DNA from: Phascolarctobacterium_A sp902463975
GTDB taxonomy: Bacteria > Bacillota > Negativicutes > Acidaminococcales > Acidaminococcaceae
NCBI RefSeq assembly: GCF_902463975.1
Contig: NZ_CABQHJ010000011.1
Coordinates: forward strand, 1-64,000
Direction of reading: 5' to 3'
Length of the DNA: 64,000 nt
Positions 45,577 through 54,857 of this stretch are shown one piece after another (position 1 is the first letter of the stretch; each line of letters starts with the position of its first letter). The translations under genes were made by a program, and so were the position numbers. A model generated the notes under the pieces. It searched no databases. It was given only the letters and a program-made list of their open reading frames with translations, and had not been told where the DNA came from.

Positions 45577-46314
45577 ATGGCTATTATCTCTATGAAACAA
45601 TTACTTGAAGCTGGTGTACACTTTGGTCACCAAACCCGTCGTTGGAACCCTAAAATGGCTCCGTACATCTTCACCGAGCGTAACGGTATCTACATCATCG
45701 ACCTGCAAAAAACCGTAAAAAAGGTTGACGAAGCTTACAACTTCATCCGTGAGGTTGCTGCTGCTGGCGAAAACATTCTGTTCGTTGGTACCAAAAAACA
45801 AGCTCAAGAAGCTATGAAAGAAGAAGCTACCCGCTGCAACATGTTCTTCGTTAACGAGCGTTGGCTGGGCGGCATGCTGACCAACTTCAAAACCATCCAA
45901 ACCCGTATTGCTCGTCTGCGCAAACTGGAAGCTATGGAAGCTGACGGCACCTTCGACCTGCTGCCGAAGAAAGAAGTTATCGGCCTGAAACATGAAATGG
46001 AAAAACTGACCAAATACTTGGGCGGTATCAAAGACATGAAAAAACTGCCGGGCGCTATGTTCATCGTTGACCCCCGCAAAGAGCACATCGCTGTTCTGGA
46101 AGCTCACAAACTGAACATTCCTATCGTTGCAACCGTTGACACCAACTGCGATCCGGACGAAATCGATCATGTAATTCCTGCAAACGACGACGCTATCCGC
46201 GCTGTAAAACTGCTGACTGCTAAAATGGCTGACGCTGTTCTGGAAGGCCGTCAAGGTATGCAAACCGAAGAAGCTGCTGCTGAAGAAGCTCCGGCAACCG
46301 AAGAAGCTGAATAA
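45577..46314 (+). CDS. rpsB: 30S ribosomal protein S2
   Basis: 245 residues. Conserved S2 text throughout: MKQLLEAGVHFGHQTRRWNP, FVGTKKQAQE, NERWLGGMLTNF and VDTNCDPD. A short Glu/Ala-rich tail extends the C-terminus. Start behind ACAGGAGG. Strong codon bias. Pairs with tsf 40 bases downstream, the usual arrangement. Confidence 0.98.
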   Translation: MAIISMKQLLEAGVHFGHQTRRWNPKMAPYIFTERNGIYIIDLQKTVKKVDEAYNFIREVAAAGENILFVGTKKQAQEAMKEEATRCNMFFVNERWLGGMLTNFKTIQTRIARLRKLEAMEADGTFDLLPKKEVIGLKHEMEKLTKYLGGIKDMKKLPGAMFIVDPRKEHIAVLEAHKLNIPIVATVDTNCDPDEIDHVIPANDDAIRAVKLLTAKMADAVLEGRQGMQTEEAAAEEAPATEEAE

Positions 46315-46354
46315 TCCTAACGTTAATATATTACATTTTGAGGAGGAATAACTG

Positions 46355-47233
46355 ATGGCTCAAATTACTGCTGCATTAGTTAAAGAACTGCGCGAGCGTA
46401 CTGGCGCTGGCATGATGGACTGCAAAAAAGCACTGACCGCTGTAGAAGGCGATATGGACAAAGCAATCGACTTCCTGCGTGAAAAAGGTCTGGCTGCTGC
46501 TGCTAAAAAAGCTGGCCGCATTGCTGCTGAAGGCGTTGTTGGCTCTTTCGTAAGTGCTGACGGCAAAATCGGCGCTATCGTAGAAGTTAACTGCGAAACC
46601 GACTTTGTTGCTAAAACCGACGGCTTTAAAGAACTCGTTGAAAAAATTGCTGCTCATATCGTAGCTACCAAACCGGCTGACGTAGAAGCTCTGCTGGCTT
46701 CCGAGCTGGACGGCCAAACCGTTGAAGCTCTGGTAACCGCTAGCGTTGCTAAGATCGGCGAAAAGATTTCCGTTCGTCGTTTCGCTCTGTACGAAGCTCC
46801 GGAAGGCGTTGTTGCTGCTTACATCCATGGCGGCGGCAAAATCGGCGTTATTGTTGAATTAAAAGGCGGCAATGCTGAACTGGGTAAAGACGTTGCAATG
46901 CATGTTGCTGCTGCTAACCCGAGCTACCTGGAACGCTCTCAAGTACCGGCTGCTGAGCTGGAACACGAGAAAGAAGTTCTGTCCGAGCAAGCTAAAAACG
47001 AAGGCAAACCGGAAAAAATCATCGAGAAGATGGTTATGGGCCGTATCAACAAATACTATAAAGAAGTATGCCTGGTTGACCAAGAGTTCGTTAAAGATCC
47101 GGACCAAACCGTTGGCAAGCTGGTAAAAGCTGCAGGCGCTGAAGTTCTGGCATTCTCCCGTTTCCAACTGGGTGAAGGCATCGAAAAGAAACAAGAGGAC
47201 TTTGCTGCAGAGGTTATGTCTCAAATTAAATAA
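46355..47233 (+). CDS. tsf: Elongation factor Ts
   Basis: 292 residues. N-terminal UBA-like domain followed by the signature RTGAGMMDCKKAL, then VEVNCETDFVAK. Nucleotide exchange factor for EF-Tu. Start behind GAGGAGG. Ends at the terminator 47265-47298. Confidence 0.98.
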   Translation: MAQITAALVKELRERTGAGMMDCKKALTAVEGDMDKAIDFLREKGLAAAAKKAGRIAAEGVVGSFVSADGKIGAIVEVNCETDFVAKTDGFKELVEKIAAHIVATKPADVEALLASELDGQTVEALVTASVAKIGEKISVRRFALYEAPEGVVAAYIHGGGKIGVIVELKGGNAELGKDVAMHVAAANPSYLERSQVPAAELEHEKEVLSEQAKNEGKPEKIIEKMVMGRINKYYKEVCLVDQEFVKDPDQTVGKLVKAAGAEVLAFSRFQLGEGIEKKQEDFAAEVMSQIK

Positions 47234-47264
47234 TTCGTTTAGTTTGGACTGCAACTGAACATTT

Positions 47265-47298
47265 AAGGCTATCACAAGCAATTGTGGTAGCCTTTTTT
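47265..47298 (+). terminator. Terminator of rpsB-tsf
   Basis: AAGGCTATCAC / GTGGTAGCCTT stem followed by a T-run. Confidence 0.88.
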
Positions 47299-47346
47299 GC
47301 ATTGCAAAACTTTTAAAAAGTGTAAAATAGTATACATTTTTCCTGC

Positions 47347-47375
47347 TTGACTATACTCCTGCAAAAGAATATAAT
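47347..47375 (+). promoter_or_regulatory. Promoter of the MetQ-like gene
   Basis: TTGACT at 47347-47352, 17-base spacer, TATAAT at 47370-47375. Confidence 0.8.
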
Positions 47376-47429
47376 AACAAGGTATTTTGTTTTAGCAGTT
47401 TATTGAACTGCTGGGGAGGTTAATGTATA

Positions 47430-48263
47430 ATGAATAAGTTTTTAAAATACGCTCTTGTAGGCGTACTGACAATGTTTGCTATCGTAGCTGCAGGCTGCGG
47501 CGGTTCTAAGGATGACGGCAAGGTAGATATGAATAAGCCCGTTATCGTAGGCGTAAACCCCGGTCCTCATGCTATTATTATGGATAACGTAAAGAAGATT
47601 GCCGAGAAAAAAGGCCTGAAGATTGAAGTTAAAGAGTTCAGTGATTTCGTAACTCCTAACTCCGCTCTGGCTTCCGGTGAAATCTGGGCTAACTGCTTCC
47701 AGCACGAGCCCTTCCTGAAGGCAACCATGAAGAAGGAGCCTTCCTTCAAGCTGGCTAAGGCCTTCAACACCGCTTTATTCCCGATTAACATCTATTCTAA
47801 AAAATTGAAACCCGGCGACACCATTCCTGACGGTGCGAAAATCGGTATTCCTAACGATCCGACCAACGGCGGCCGTGCCATTCTGCTGCTCGCTGCCAAT
47901 AACCTGATTAAGGTTAAAGACCCGAAGGATGTTACTACCAGCGTTAAGGATATCACCGAAAATCCGCATCATTTCGAAATTGTTGAGCTGGAGGCTGCAG
48001 CAATTCCCCGCAGCCTGGATGACCTGACCTGCGCAGCAATCAACACTACCTACGCAATCAGCGCCGGTCTGGACCCCGCCAAGGATCCTATCCTGCGTGA
48101 AACCAAGGATTCTCTGTATGTAAACATTGTTGCCGTACAGGAAAAGGACCTGAACGATCCGCGTCTGAAGATTTTCCAGGAAGCATATCAATCTAAGGAA
48201 AATGCAGAATTCATCGAGAAGAAATTTCCCGGTTCTGTATACTTAGGCTGGGATAATAAATAA
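47430..48263 (+). CDS. MetQ/NlpA-family ABC substrate-binding lipoprotein
   Basis: 277 residues. Lipobox VAAGC (Cys23). NlpA-family features: VIVGVNPGPHAIIMDNV near the N-terminus, NCFQHEPFL, and IGIPNDPTNGGRAILLLAAN. The family binds methionine or related amino acids and peptides for MetNI-type importers. No metN or metI is adjacent, so it must use a transporter encoded elsewhere or act alone. The M20 peptidase gene follows and may process the same substrates. Confidence 0.9.
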   Translation: MNKFLKYALVGVLTMFAIVAAGCGGSKDDGKVDMNKPVIVGVNPGPHAIIMDNVKKIAEKKGLKIEVKEFSDFVTPNSALASGEIWANCFQHEPFLKATMKKEPSFKLAKAFNTALFPINIYSKKLKPGDTIPDGAKIGIPNDPTNGGRAILLLAANNLIKVKDPKDVTTSVKDITENPHHFEIVELEAAAIPRSLDDLTCAAINTTYAISAGLDPAKDPILRETKDSLYVNIVAVQEKDLNDPRLKIFQEAYQSKENAEFIEKKFPGSVYLGWDNK

Positions 48264-48340
48264 TGAGCTCATGGTCAACGCGCAAACTCCTGCGGGAGCT
48301 TTGCCGTTGGCCTTTTCTCTATGCAAAGGTGGTTTTTATT

Positions 48341-49462
48341 ATGGATATTCAAGCACATATTAATGAGGTATGGCCCAAGCTGCACGCTCTGGCGGAGCCT
48401 GCCTTCAAGGAAGTCAGGTCTGCCGCTTTTCTGGCAGATTTTTTGCGCAAGCTGGGTTACGACGTAACCGAGAACGTCGGCGGTACTACCGCACTTACCG
48501 CTGTGCTGGACAGCGGTAAACCAGGCCCTACGGTAGCAGTGCGTACCGATATGGATTGCCTGCTGTTCAAAAACGAAGACGGCTCGCTGGAGCCTATTCA
48601 CGCCTGCGGCCATGATGCGCATATGACTATCGCTTTGGGCGTAGCAAAGCTGCTAAAAGAGCAGGGCCTTGCCTGCGGCCGCGTAAAGCTTCTTTGCCAG
48701 CCTGCGGAGGAAATCGGCAGAGGCGCGCTAGCAATGCTGGAGGCAGGAGCGCTGGATGATGTGCAGTACGCTTTAGGCTATCATGTAATGCCTAAGGATA
48801 TGGCACGCAGCGGTCAGATTATCGCGCAAATCAACTGGACGGCCTGCACCCTGATGGAGGGCGAAATCCATGGGTTGGCAGCGCATGGCTCCCAGCCGCA
48901 TCTGGGCGTGAACGCTATCGATGCCGGTGCCGCTATCGTAAATGCCATCAACGCGCTGCACAGCAACCCGCTTTTGGGCGGCAGCATCAAAACTACCCGC
49001 TTCATGGGCGGTGCAGGCTCGCTCAACGCTATCTGCGACAAAGTAAGCATAGGCTTTGACCTGCGCAGTACGTCGAACGCCGAGATGCTGGAGCTGCGTC
49101 GCAAGGTAGAAGATATCGTCGTGAATACGGCGAAGGTGTACGGCGCGGAGGCGGATTGTCATATTGTCGGCACCTGCCCGGCGGCGGAGGCGGACCCGTC
49201 ACTGTTGGCGCTGACGCAGGAGGTAATTTCCGCAGAGCTGGGAGCGGGGGGACTGATTCCCGCTGCCAATATTACGGTAGGCGAGGACTTCAACTTCTTC
49301 AAGCAGGAGCGTCCGCAGCTGAAAACTGCCAGCCTGGGCATAGGCTGCGACCTGGAGCCGCGTCTGCATGACCGCGATATGCACTTTGACCACAGCGCAT
49401 TGGCTAATGCCATCAACGTGCTGACAAATCTTACGCAGCGTATTTTATGCGTAAAGCCGTAA
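48341..49462 (+). CDS. M20-family metallopeptidase/amidohydrolase
   Basis: 373 residues. Start at 48341, 8 bases after AAAGGTGG; the open frame upstream covers a small hairpin (48282-48304) and has no ribosome site. The metal-site blocks HACGHDAHM and QPAEEIGRGA belong to the aminoacylase/hippurate-hydrolase branch, which removes acyl groups from amino acids. GQIIAQINWTACTL precedes the dimerisation lid. Next to a MetQ-like binding protein, so N-acyl amino acid or peptide salvage is likely. Confidence 0.9.
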   Translation: MDIQAHINEVWPKLHALAEPAFKEVRSAAFLADFLRKLGYDVTENVGGTTALTAVLDSGKPGPTVAVRTDMDCLLFKNEDGSLEPIHACGHDAHMTIALGVAKLLKEQGLACGRVKLLCQPAEEIGRGALAMLEAGALDDVQYALGYHVMPKDMARSGQIIAQINWTACTLMEGEIHGLAAHGSQPHLGVNAIDAGAAIVNAINALHSNPLLGGSIKTTRFMGGAGSLNAICDKVSIGFDLRSTSNAEMLELRRKVEDIVVNTAKVYGAEADCHIVGTCPAAEADPSLLALTQEVISAELGAGGLIPAANITVGEDFNFFKQERPQLKTASLGIGCDLEPRLHDRDMHFDHSALANAINVLTNLTQRILCVKP

Positions 49463-49488
49463 GCATATCCTGAAAAATTATAAAGCAA

Positions 49489-49529
49489 AAGGCTTCTGCA
49501 GCAAGGTGTTGCCAAACTGCGGAAGCCTT
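49489..49529. terminator. Bidirectional terminator, M20 gene / flavodoxin
   Basis: AAGGCTTCTGCAG / CTGCGGAAGCCTT with one mismatch. The better T-rich tail is on the minus strand, so it mainly serves the flavodoxin gene. Confidence 0.75.
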
Positions 49530-49551
49530 AATTTTACGCTTAGGATTCTTT

Positions 49552-50019
49552 TTATGCTTCTTCGATTGCTGCGGAAATGGCTGCAACAGCCTTATCTTTA
49601 AGGCCGGTTGCTTCAATGCAGGGCTTAAATGTTGCGTCCTTGCAAACTTTAGTCATAGCCTTTTCACTGCTGCCCTTACCGCTGCTGCCGTAGGTGCAGA
49701 CAGGGATAACTGTTTTGCCGCTCAGGTCATTTTCCTCCAGGAAGGTGAGGATGATATTGGGGCAGGTGAACCACCAGATAAGGAACATCACCACAATGGT
49801 GTCATAGTCCTGCAGGTTCTGCGGCTTAGCCTTAATCGCAGGACGGGCGTTCTGCAGGTTTTCGATTTTAGCCTGACCTACGCAGACAAGATAAGAGGAG
49901 GAATATTCTTTTACCGGCTCGATGGCAAAAAGGTCGGCACCGGTTTGCTTAGCAGTGTCCTCGGCCAGCTTTTTAGTAATGCCTGTGCGTGTAAAATAGG
50001 CGATGAGAGTTTTCTTCAT
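49552..50019 (-). CDS. Flavodoxin
   Basis: 155 residues, typical for short-chain flavodoxins. The FMN phosphate loop FTRTGITKK follows the first strand (TLIAYF). Carries one or two electrons in low-potential reactions. The middle contains FLIWWFTCPNII, where the usual P-I-WW motif surrounds the flavin ring. Divergent from larA and convergent with the M20 gene. Confidence 0.88.
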   Translation of the reverse strand: MKKTLIAYFTRTGITKKLAEDTAKQTGADLFAIEPVKEYSSSYLVCVGQAKIENLQNARPAIKAKPQNLQDYDTIVVMFLIWWFTCPNIILTFLEENDLSGKTVIPVCTYGSSGKGSSEKAMTKVCKDATFKPCIEATGLKDKAVAAISAAIEEA

Positions 50020-50102
50020 AATGGGAACCTCGCTTTCATATAGTAATATTATAACACAATTTTGGACAAAGGCTGAATTTTCTTTACAGTTTTACTCTTA
50101 GC

Positions 50103-50131
50103 TTGTATATTTAGCTGATTTCATGTATAAT
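50103..50131 (+). promoter_or_regulatory. Promoter of larA
   Basis: TTGTAT at 50103-50108, 17-base spacer, TATAAT at 50126-50131. Confidence 0.65.
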
Positions 50132-50162
50132 AGAGTTAGTTTTTTCAAATGGAGGGATATCG

Positions 50163-51461
50163 ATGAAAAAATACTTTCTGCCTATAGGCAAACGACAGGA
50201 AGAGGTACTGCTCCCCGAGGAGCGCGTTATATATGATATACACGGCAATGAATCTACCGTCTGCGAGGATGTTGTTGCCGCTACTACCGAAGCAATCCGT
50301 AACCCGATCGGTACCAAGCCGCTGCGCGAAATTGTGCATGCAGGCGAAACTGTAACCATTGTCATCAGCGATATTACCCGTCTGTGCGGCACGTCCGAAT
50401 TTCTGCCGGTCATTGTGGCTGAGCTGAACAGTGTGGGCGTAAAGGACGAGGACATCACTGTTATTGTTGCTACCGGTACCCACCGCGGTCATACGCATGA
50501 GGAGGATATCACCGTTTGCGGCGAGGATATGGTGCGCCGTCTGAAAATTGTTCAGCATGACTCCCGCAAGAGCGAGGACATGGTGCTGTTGGGCAAAACC
50601 TCCTTCGGTAACGATGTTGCCATCAGCAAATATGTTGCCAACGCTGACAGAGTTATTCTGACCGGTGCCGTAACACTGCATCCTTTTGCAGGCTTCGGCG
50701 GCGGACGCAAGGCTGTTATGCCGGGCGTAGCAGCGTATGAAAGCATCATGAAGAACCATTGCATGACTATGTCCCCGGTAGAAGGCGCAGGCTGCAACAA
50801 GTCCTGTGACGCAAGTCTGCTCGAGGGCAATCCTATTCATCAGGATATGTATGAATCCTGCAAGCTGCTGGATCCGGATTTTCTGGTGAACACTGTATTT
50901 ACTCCGGACGGAGAAATCAGCGAGGTTGTTGCCGGTCACTGGTACGAGGCATGGCAGAAGGGCTGCAAGGATTTGCTGGCTATGGCAGGAGTACACATCA
51001 AGCAGCTGGCTGATGTAGTAATTGCTTCCGCCGGCGGTTATCCCAAGGACCTTAATCTGTATCAGGCTACCAAGTGCCACATGAACGCACAGTTTGCGGT
51101 TAAGCATGGCGGTATCATGATTTTCACTCTGGACTGCCCGGATATTAAGGAGCCTGCTATTTTTACGGACTGCTTCAGCCGTAACGATATGGAGCAGTTT
51201 GAAAAGGATATCCGTGCCAATTTCACTATCCCGGCCTTTGTTGCCTTTAAAGCACGCTGCATTGTCAACGATGTAACCGCTTACCTGGTAACACGTCCCG
51301 AGAACTTCGATTTTGTCCGCAAGACAGGTCATATTCCCTGTACATCCTTGCAGGAGGCCTGGAATCTGGCGCAGGAAAAACTTGCAGAGCAGGGCAAAAA
51401 GGATTACAATATTACCATTATGGGCCATGCTTCAGCTACGCTGCCTATTTTGGACAAATAA
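50163..51461 (+). CDS. larA: LarA-family nickel-dependent 2-hydroxyacid racemase
   Basis: 432 residues. LarA blocks: SDITRLCG, ATGTHRGHTHEED, and LHPFAGFGGGRKAVMPGVA, which contains the lysine that carries the nickel-pincer cofactor in the family. Interconverts stereoisomers of lactate or a related 2-hydroxy acid. The cofactor-making genes larB, larC and larE are not in the window. Start behind GGAGGG. A 2-hydroxyacid dehydrogenase follows after 33 bases, so the true substrate may be longer than lactate. Confidence 0.88.
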   Translation: MKKYFLPIGKRQEEVLLPEERVIYDIHGNESTVCEDVVAATTEAIRNPIGTKPLREIVHAGETVTIVISDITRLCGTSEFLPVIVAELNSVGVKDEDITVIVATGTHRGHTHEEDITVCGEDMVRRLKIVQHDSRKSEDMVLLGKTSFGNDVAISKYVANADRVILTGAVTLHPFAGFGGGRKAVMPGVAAYESIMKNHCMTMSPVEGAGCNKSCDASLLEGNPIHQDMYESCKLLDPDFLVNTVFTPDGEISEVVAGHWYEAWQKGCKDLLAMAGVHIKQLADVVIASAGGYPKDLNLYQATKCHMNAQFAVKHGGIMIFTLDCPDIKEPAIFTDCFSRNDMEQFEKDIRANFTIPAFVAFKARCIVNDVTAYLVTRPENFDFVRKTGHIPCTSLQEAWNLAQEKLAEQGKKDYNITIMGHASATLPILDK

Positions 51462-51494
51462 AATATTAAAGAAAAATTTGGGGGGAACTTAATT

Positions 51495-52457
51495 ATGAAA
51501 ACAAGAAAAGTTGGTATTATCGGTTTAGGTCACGTTGGTGCTCACGTTGCGTACAGCCTGGCTATTCAGGGCATTGCTGCCGAGCTGGTGCTGGTAGACC
51601 CGAAAGAATCTAAGCTGGCTGCCGAGGTGCAGGACCTGCGCGATGCAATTCTGTATTGCCCGCATGATGTAAAAATCAACGGCGGTACCTACGCTGATCT
51701 GGGCGACTGCGACGCTATCGTCAACTGCATCGGTGATATCGATTTGGTTGCCAGCGGTGACCGCTTAGATGAGCTTACCTTTACTGCAGCACAGGTTAAA
51801 GGTTATATCCACAAGGTTATGGCCAGCGGCTTCAAAGGCTTCATTGTTAACATCACCAATCCTTGCGATGTTATCACCAACATCCTTTATCGCGAAAGCG
51901 GCCTGCCGAAAGGTCATGTAATCGGCACCGGTACTGGTCTGGATACCTCCCGTCTGGTATCTGCTTTATCCCTGCAGACCGGCGTTTCTCCGCAATCCAT
52001 CAGCGCTTACATGATTGGCGAGCACGGCGCTTCCCAAATGGCTGCATGGTCCTGCGTTAACTTCAACGGCATTCCTTTAAGCTCTCTGGAGCATGAGGAT
52101 CCTAAATTCGCTTTTGACAAACCGGAGCTGCAAAAACGCGCTATCGGCGGCGGCTGGGTAACCTACAGCGGCAAGCACTGCACCGAATACGGCATCTGCT
52201 CTACCGCAGCACGTATGGTACGCTGCATTTTCAACGACGAGCAACGCATTATGCCTGCTTCCATGCTGCTTGACGGCGAATATGGCGAAAAGGATGTCTT
52301 TGTAGGCGTTCCCGTACTGCTGGGCAAAAACGGCGCAGAGCGTGTGCTGGAGCTGCCTCTGACTGCTGAGGAGCTGGCAAACTTCCACAAATGCTGCGAC
52401 GATGTACGCAAGAACATCAAAACCGCAGAAGGCATTGCTGCTGCAGAATGTAAATAA
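51495..52457 (+). CDS. L-2-hydroxyacid (hydroxyisocaproate-type) dehydrogenase
   Basis: 320 residues of the LDH/MDH superfamily. NAD-binding GLGHVG at 10-15, TNPCD at 121-125, substrate Arg153, catalytic His177 in GEHGASQM. Two details point away from plain lactate dehydrogenase: GEHGAS instead of GEHGDS, and SGDRLDEL in the substrate loop, similar to hydroxyisocaproate dehydrogenases. Reduces branched 2-oxo acids to 2-hydroxy acids. Start behind GGGGGGAA; cotranscribed with larA. Confidence 0.82.
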   Translation: MKTRKVGIIGLGHVGAHVAYSLAIQGIAAELVLVDPKESKLAAEVQDLRDAILYCPHDVKINGGTYADLGDCDAIVNCIGDIDLVASGDRLDELTFTAAQVKGYIHKVMASGFKGFIVNITNPCDVITNILYRESGLPKGHVIGTGTGLDTSRLVSALSLQTGVSPQSISAYMIGEHGASQMAAWSCVNFNGIPLSSLEHEDPKFAFDKPELQKRAIGGGWVTYSGKHCTEYGICSTAARMVRCIFNDEQRIMPASMLLDGEYGEKDVFVGVPVLLGKNGAERVLELPLTAEELANFHKCCDDVRKNIKTAEGIAAAECK

Positions 52458-52481
52458 TTTTTAACGTATGTCTTTGAAAGG

Positions 52482-52526
52482 GCAGGCCGACAACGCTGCA
52501 GGGCGGTGTTAACGGCCTGCTTTTTT
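52482..52526 (+). terminator. Terminator of the larA operon
   Basis: GCAGGCCG / CGGCCTGC stem with a partly paired loop, then six T. Confidence 0.88.
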
Positions 52527-52577
52527 GTTGGTTATGCTACAAAGTTAACAAAAAAAGTGCCTTAGCAAAGATAATAG

Positions 52578-52606
52578 TTGAAAGTTTTGCAAATGAGTGG
52601 TAAAAT
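52578..52606 (+). promoter_or_regulatory. Promoter of the M24 peptidase-efp operon
   Basis: TTGAAA at 52578-52583, 17-base spacer, TAAAAT at 52601-52606 with upstream TGG. Confidence 0.75.
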
Positions 52607-52656
52607 ATTTAGGTGATTCATAGCTGTCACTAGTTTTATGGAAAGAGGGTAATATC

Positions 52657-53730
52657 ATGACGCGTATCAATAGAGTTTTGGAGCATATGGCCAAGCTGCA
52701 GGTAGACAGTGTCATTATTAAGGATGTTACCACAATCCGTTATCTGACCGGCTTTACAGGAGATTCCAGTCTGCTGTATCTGGACAGACAACAGGGCGTG
52801 CTGATTACGGATGGCCGTTATACAGAGCAGGCCAGAAACGAAATGAAGTTCTTCAAGGTGCTGGAGTATACTCCGACAGGTGCGCACAGCATCTGGGCTG
52901 CCGCCGCTGATTTGGCAAAGAATGCCCAAGCGCAGGTAGTAGGCTTTGACGGAGCGTATTACAGCTATGATGATTATACTGTGCTGCACGAGCTTTTGGG
53001 CGAAACCTATATGCAGAGCATTGATTTCAGCGATATCCGTATGATTAAGGATAAGAAAGAGCTGGACATGCTGCTGAAGGCTGCTAGCATTGCTGACGAA
53101 GCCTTTATCCATCTGCTGGAGGATATCAAGCCCGGATGTACCGAGCGCAGTCTTGCAGGCCGTCTGGAATACTATATGCGTGCCTTGGGAAGCGAAAAAA
53201 CTTCCTTTGATACGATTGTAGCCTCCGGCGTACGCAGTGCTTTGCCGCATGGCATGGCATCCGACAAGGTTATCGAGGTCGGTGATTTTATTACCTTTGA
53301 CTTCGGCGCTGTCTATAAGGGATATCATTCCGATATGACGCGTACATTGGTAGTGGGCCTGGCAAATTCCTGGCAGCAGGAAATTTATACTATAGTTGAA
53401 GAAGCACAGCGCAAGGGCTTGAAGGCTGCCGAAGCAGGCATGACCGGCAGAGAACTGGACGCTATTGTGCGTGACAGCATTACCGCCTGCGGCTACGGCG
53501 ATTATTATGTGCATGGAACAGGTCACGGCGTAGGCCTGGAAATCCACGAAATGCCGATGATCAACAAGCGTGGCGCTACAGTGCTGCAGACAGGCATGAT
53601 CTTCACTATTGAACCCGGTATATACATTCCCGGTAAAGGCGGGGTACGTATAGAAGATACTGTTGTTTTGACAGAGGATGGGGCAAGAGCCTTGAACGGT
53701 GTCAAAAAGCAGCTTATTGAAATTGTCTAA
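52657..53730 (+). CDS. M24-family Xaa-Pro aminopeptidase
   Basis: 357 residues. Creatinase N-terminal domain (TTIRYLTGFTGDSSLLYL) and a complete metallopeptidase half: DFGAVYKGYHSDMTRT, HGTGHGVGLEIHE, TIEPGIY and EDTVVLTE supply the dinuclear metal ligands. Removes N-terminal residues before proline. Sits 26 bases upstream of efp, a common Firmicutes pairing. Confidence 0.93.
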   Translation: MTRINRVLEHMAKLQVDSVIIKDVTTIRYLTGFTGDSSLLYLDRQQGVLITDGRYTEQARNEMKFFKVLEYTPTGAHSIWAAAADLAKNAQAQVVGFDGAYYSYDDYTVLHELLGETYMQSIDFSDIRMIKDKKELDMLLKAASIADEAFIHLLEDIKPGCTERSLAGRLEYYMRALGSEKTSFDTIVASGVRSALPHGMASDKVIEVGDFITFDFGAVYKGYHSDMTRTLVVGLANSWQQEIYTIVEEAQRKGLKAAEAGMTGRELDAIVRDSITACGYGDYYVHGTGHGVGLEIHEMPMINKRGATVLQTGMIFTIEPGIYIPGKGGVRIEDTVVLTEDGARALNGVKKQLIEIV

Positions 53731-53756
53731 TATTTAAATTTATAGGAGGGCTTCCA

Positions 53757-54314
53757 ATGATATCCACAAACGAATTTAAAACCAACGTAACTGTTACCAT
53801 CGATGGCGACGCTTGGCAGGTTGTTGAATTCCAACACGTAAAACCTGGTAAGGGTGCTGCTTTCGTACGTGCAAAAATGCGTAACCTGTGCACCGGTGCT
53901 GTTGTTGAGCGTACCTTCAACGCAGGCGAGCGTCTGCCGAAGGCTCATATCGACCGTCGCGAAATGCAATATCTGTATGAATCCGACGGCATGTATGTAT
54001 TCATGGACAATGAAACCTACGAACAAACCGAGCTGAGCAAAGAAACTCTGGGCAGCGCACTGAACTTCCTGAAAGAGAACATGGACGTTAAAATCATGAT
54101 TTATGACAACCGTGTACTGGGCGTTGACCTGCCGAACACTGTAGAACTGACCGTAGTTGAAACCGAACCCGGCATCAAAGGCGATACCGCTACCGGCGGC
54201 AGCAAGAATGCTACCATGGATACCGGCTATGTTGTTAAAGTTCCTCTGTTCATCAACGAGGGTGACGTTCTGGCTATCGATACCAGAACCGGCGACTACA
54301 TTTCCCGCGCTTAA
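53757..54314 (+). CDS. efp: Elongation factor P
   Basis: 185 residues, three beta-barrel domains. The tip loop HVKPGKGAAFVRAK carries the residue modified in other bacteria (Lys of PGKG). The C-terminal signature VVKVPLFINEGD is present. Rescues ribosomes at polyproline. No modification enzyme is encoded nearby. Start behind AGGAGGG. Confidence 0.97.
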   Translation: MISTNEFKTNVTVTIDGDAWQVVEFQHVKPGKGAAFVRAKMRNLCTGAVVERTFNAGERLPKAHIDRREMQYLYESDGMYVFMDNETYEQTELSKETLGSALNFLKENMDVKIMIYDNRVLGVDLPNTVELTVVETEPGIKGDTATGGSKNATMDTGYVVKVPLFINEGDVLAIDTRTGDYISRA

Positions 54315-54337
54315 TTTTAATTAAGAATTTTGCAGCA

Positions 54338-54396
54338 GCTGCTGCAGGCTTGTTTTGTTACTTACGGTGACGGAACCTGCCTGCGGCAGCTTTTTT
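54338..54396 (+). terminator. Terminator of efp
   Basis: GCTGCTGCAGGC / GCCTGCGGCAGC with one G-T pair and a long loop, followed by six T. Confidence 0.85.
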
Positions 54397-54405
54397 GGTT
54401 CTATA

Positions 54406-54461
54406 ATAAGTGTTGGGGTCTTGACCTAATCAAGGACAAGGTTTCTTGCACTTATTTTTTT
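54406..54461 (+). terminator. Second hairpin with T-run
   Basis: ATAAGTG / CACTTAT closes a loop that contains CTTGA / TCAAG, and seven T follow. It could be a second terminator or a small structured RNA; no gene lies between it and the efp terminator. Confidence 0.5.
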
Positions 54462-54512
54462 GCTTGAATTGTGACGTTAAAAGCGTTACGATTATCTTGG
54501 GAGGCGATAATA

Positions 54513-54807
54513 ATGGAAAAAAACTGCAACTTTAAATTTACGCGTTAATCCTGATGTTAAGGAAAAGGCTGAAGAAGTATTAAGCAAACTTGGCGTACCA
54601 ATGTCTACTGCTATAACGATGTACTTGAATCAGATTGTTCTTACGGGCGGAATACCGTTTTCTGTTACGCTGCCTAAAGCACCTGTGGCAGTTAATGCTG
54701 ATATGATGACTAATGCGCAGCTACATGACAAGTTGGCAAAGGGTTATGCTGATATAGAAGCTGGCAGAGTTTATAAAGCTGCGGAAACGTTTGCTGGCAA
54801 GAATTAG
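54513..54807 (+). pseudogene. Frameshifted DinJ/RelB-family antitoxin
   Basis: From the ATG at 54513 (behind GGGAGGCG) the frame runs into A7 at 54517-54523 and then stops at 54546. With one A fewer the frame continues as MEKTATLNLRVNPDVKEKAE and joins VLSKLGVPMSTAITMYLNQ, the ribbon-helix-helix domain of DinJ/RelB antitoxins, to a stop at 54805-54807. No RelE/YafQ toxin gene follows. Either a dead relic, or a gene read by slippage on the A-run. Confidence 0.8.
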
Positions 54808-54857
54808 ATAATATGTTATAATATAGTGTCAAGAAAAATTATGGAGGCGTAAGCACA

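Noticed and set aside
48263..48340. N-terminal extension of the M20 peptidase
   Set aside because: The family starts near MDIQAHINEVW, a good ribosome site precedes 48341, and the extension covers a small hairpin.
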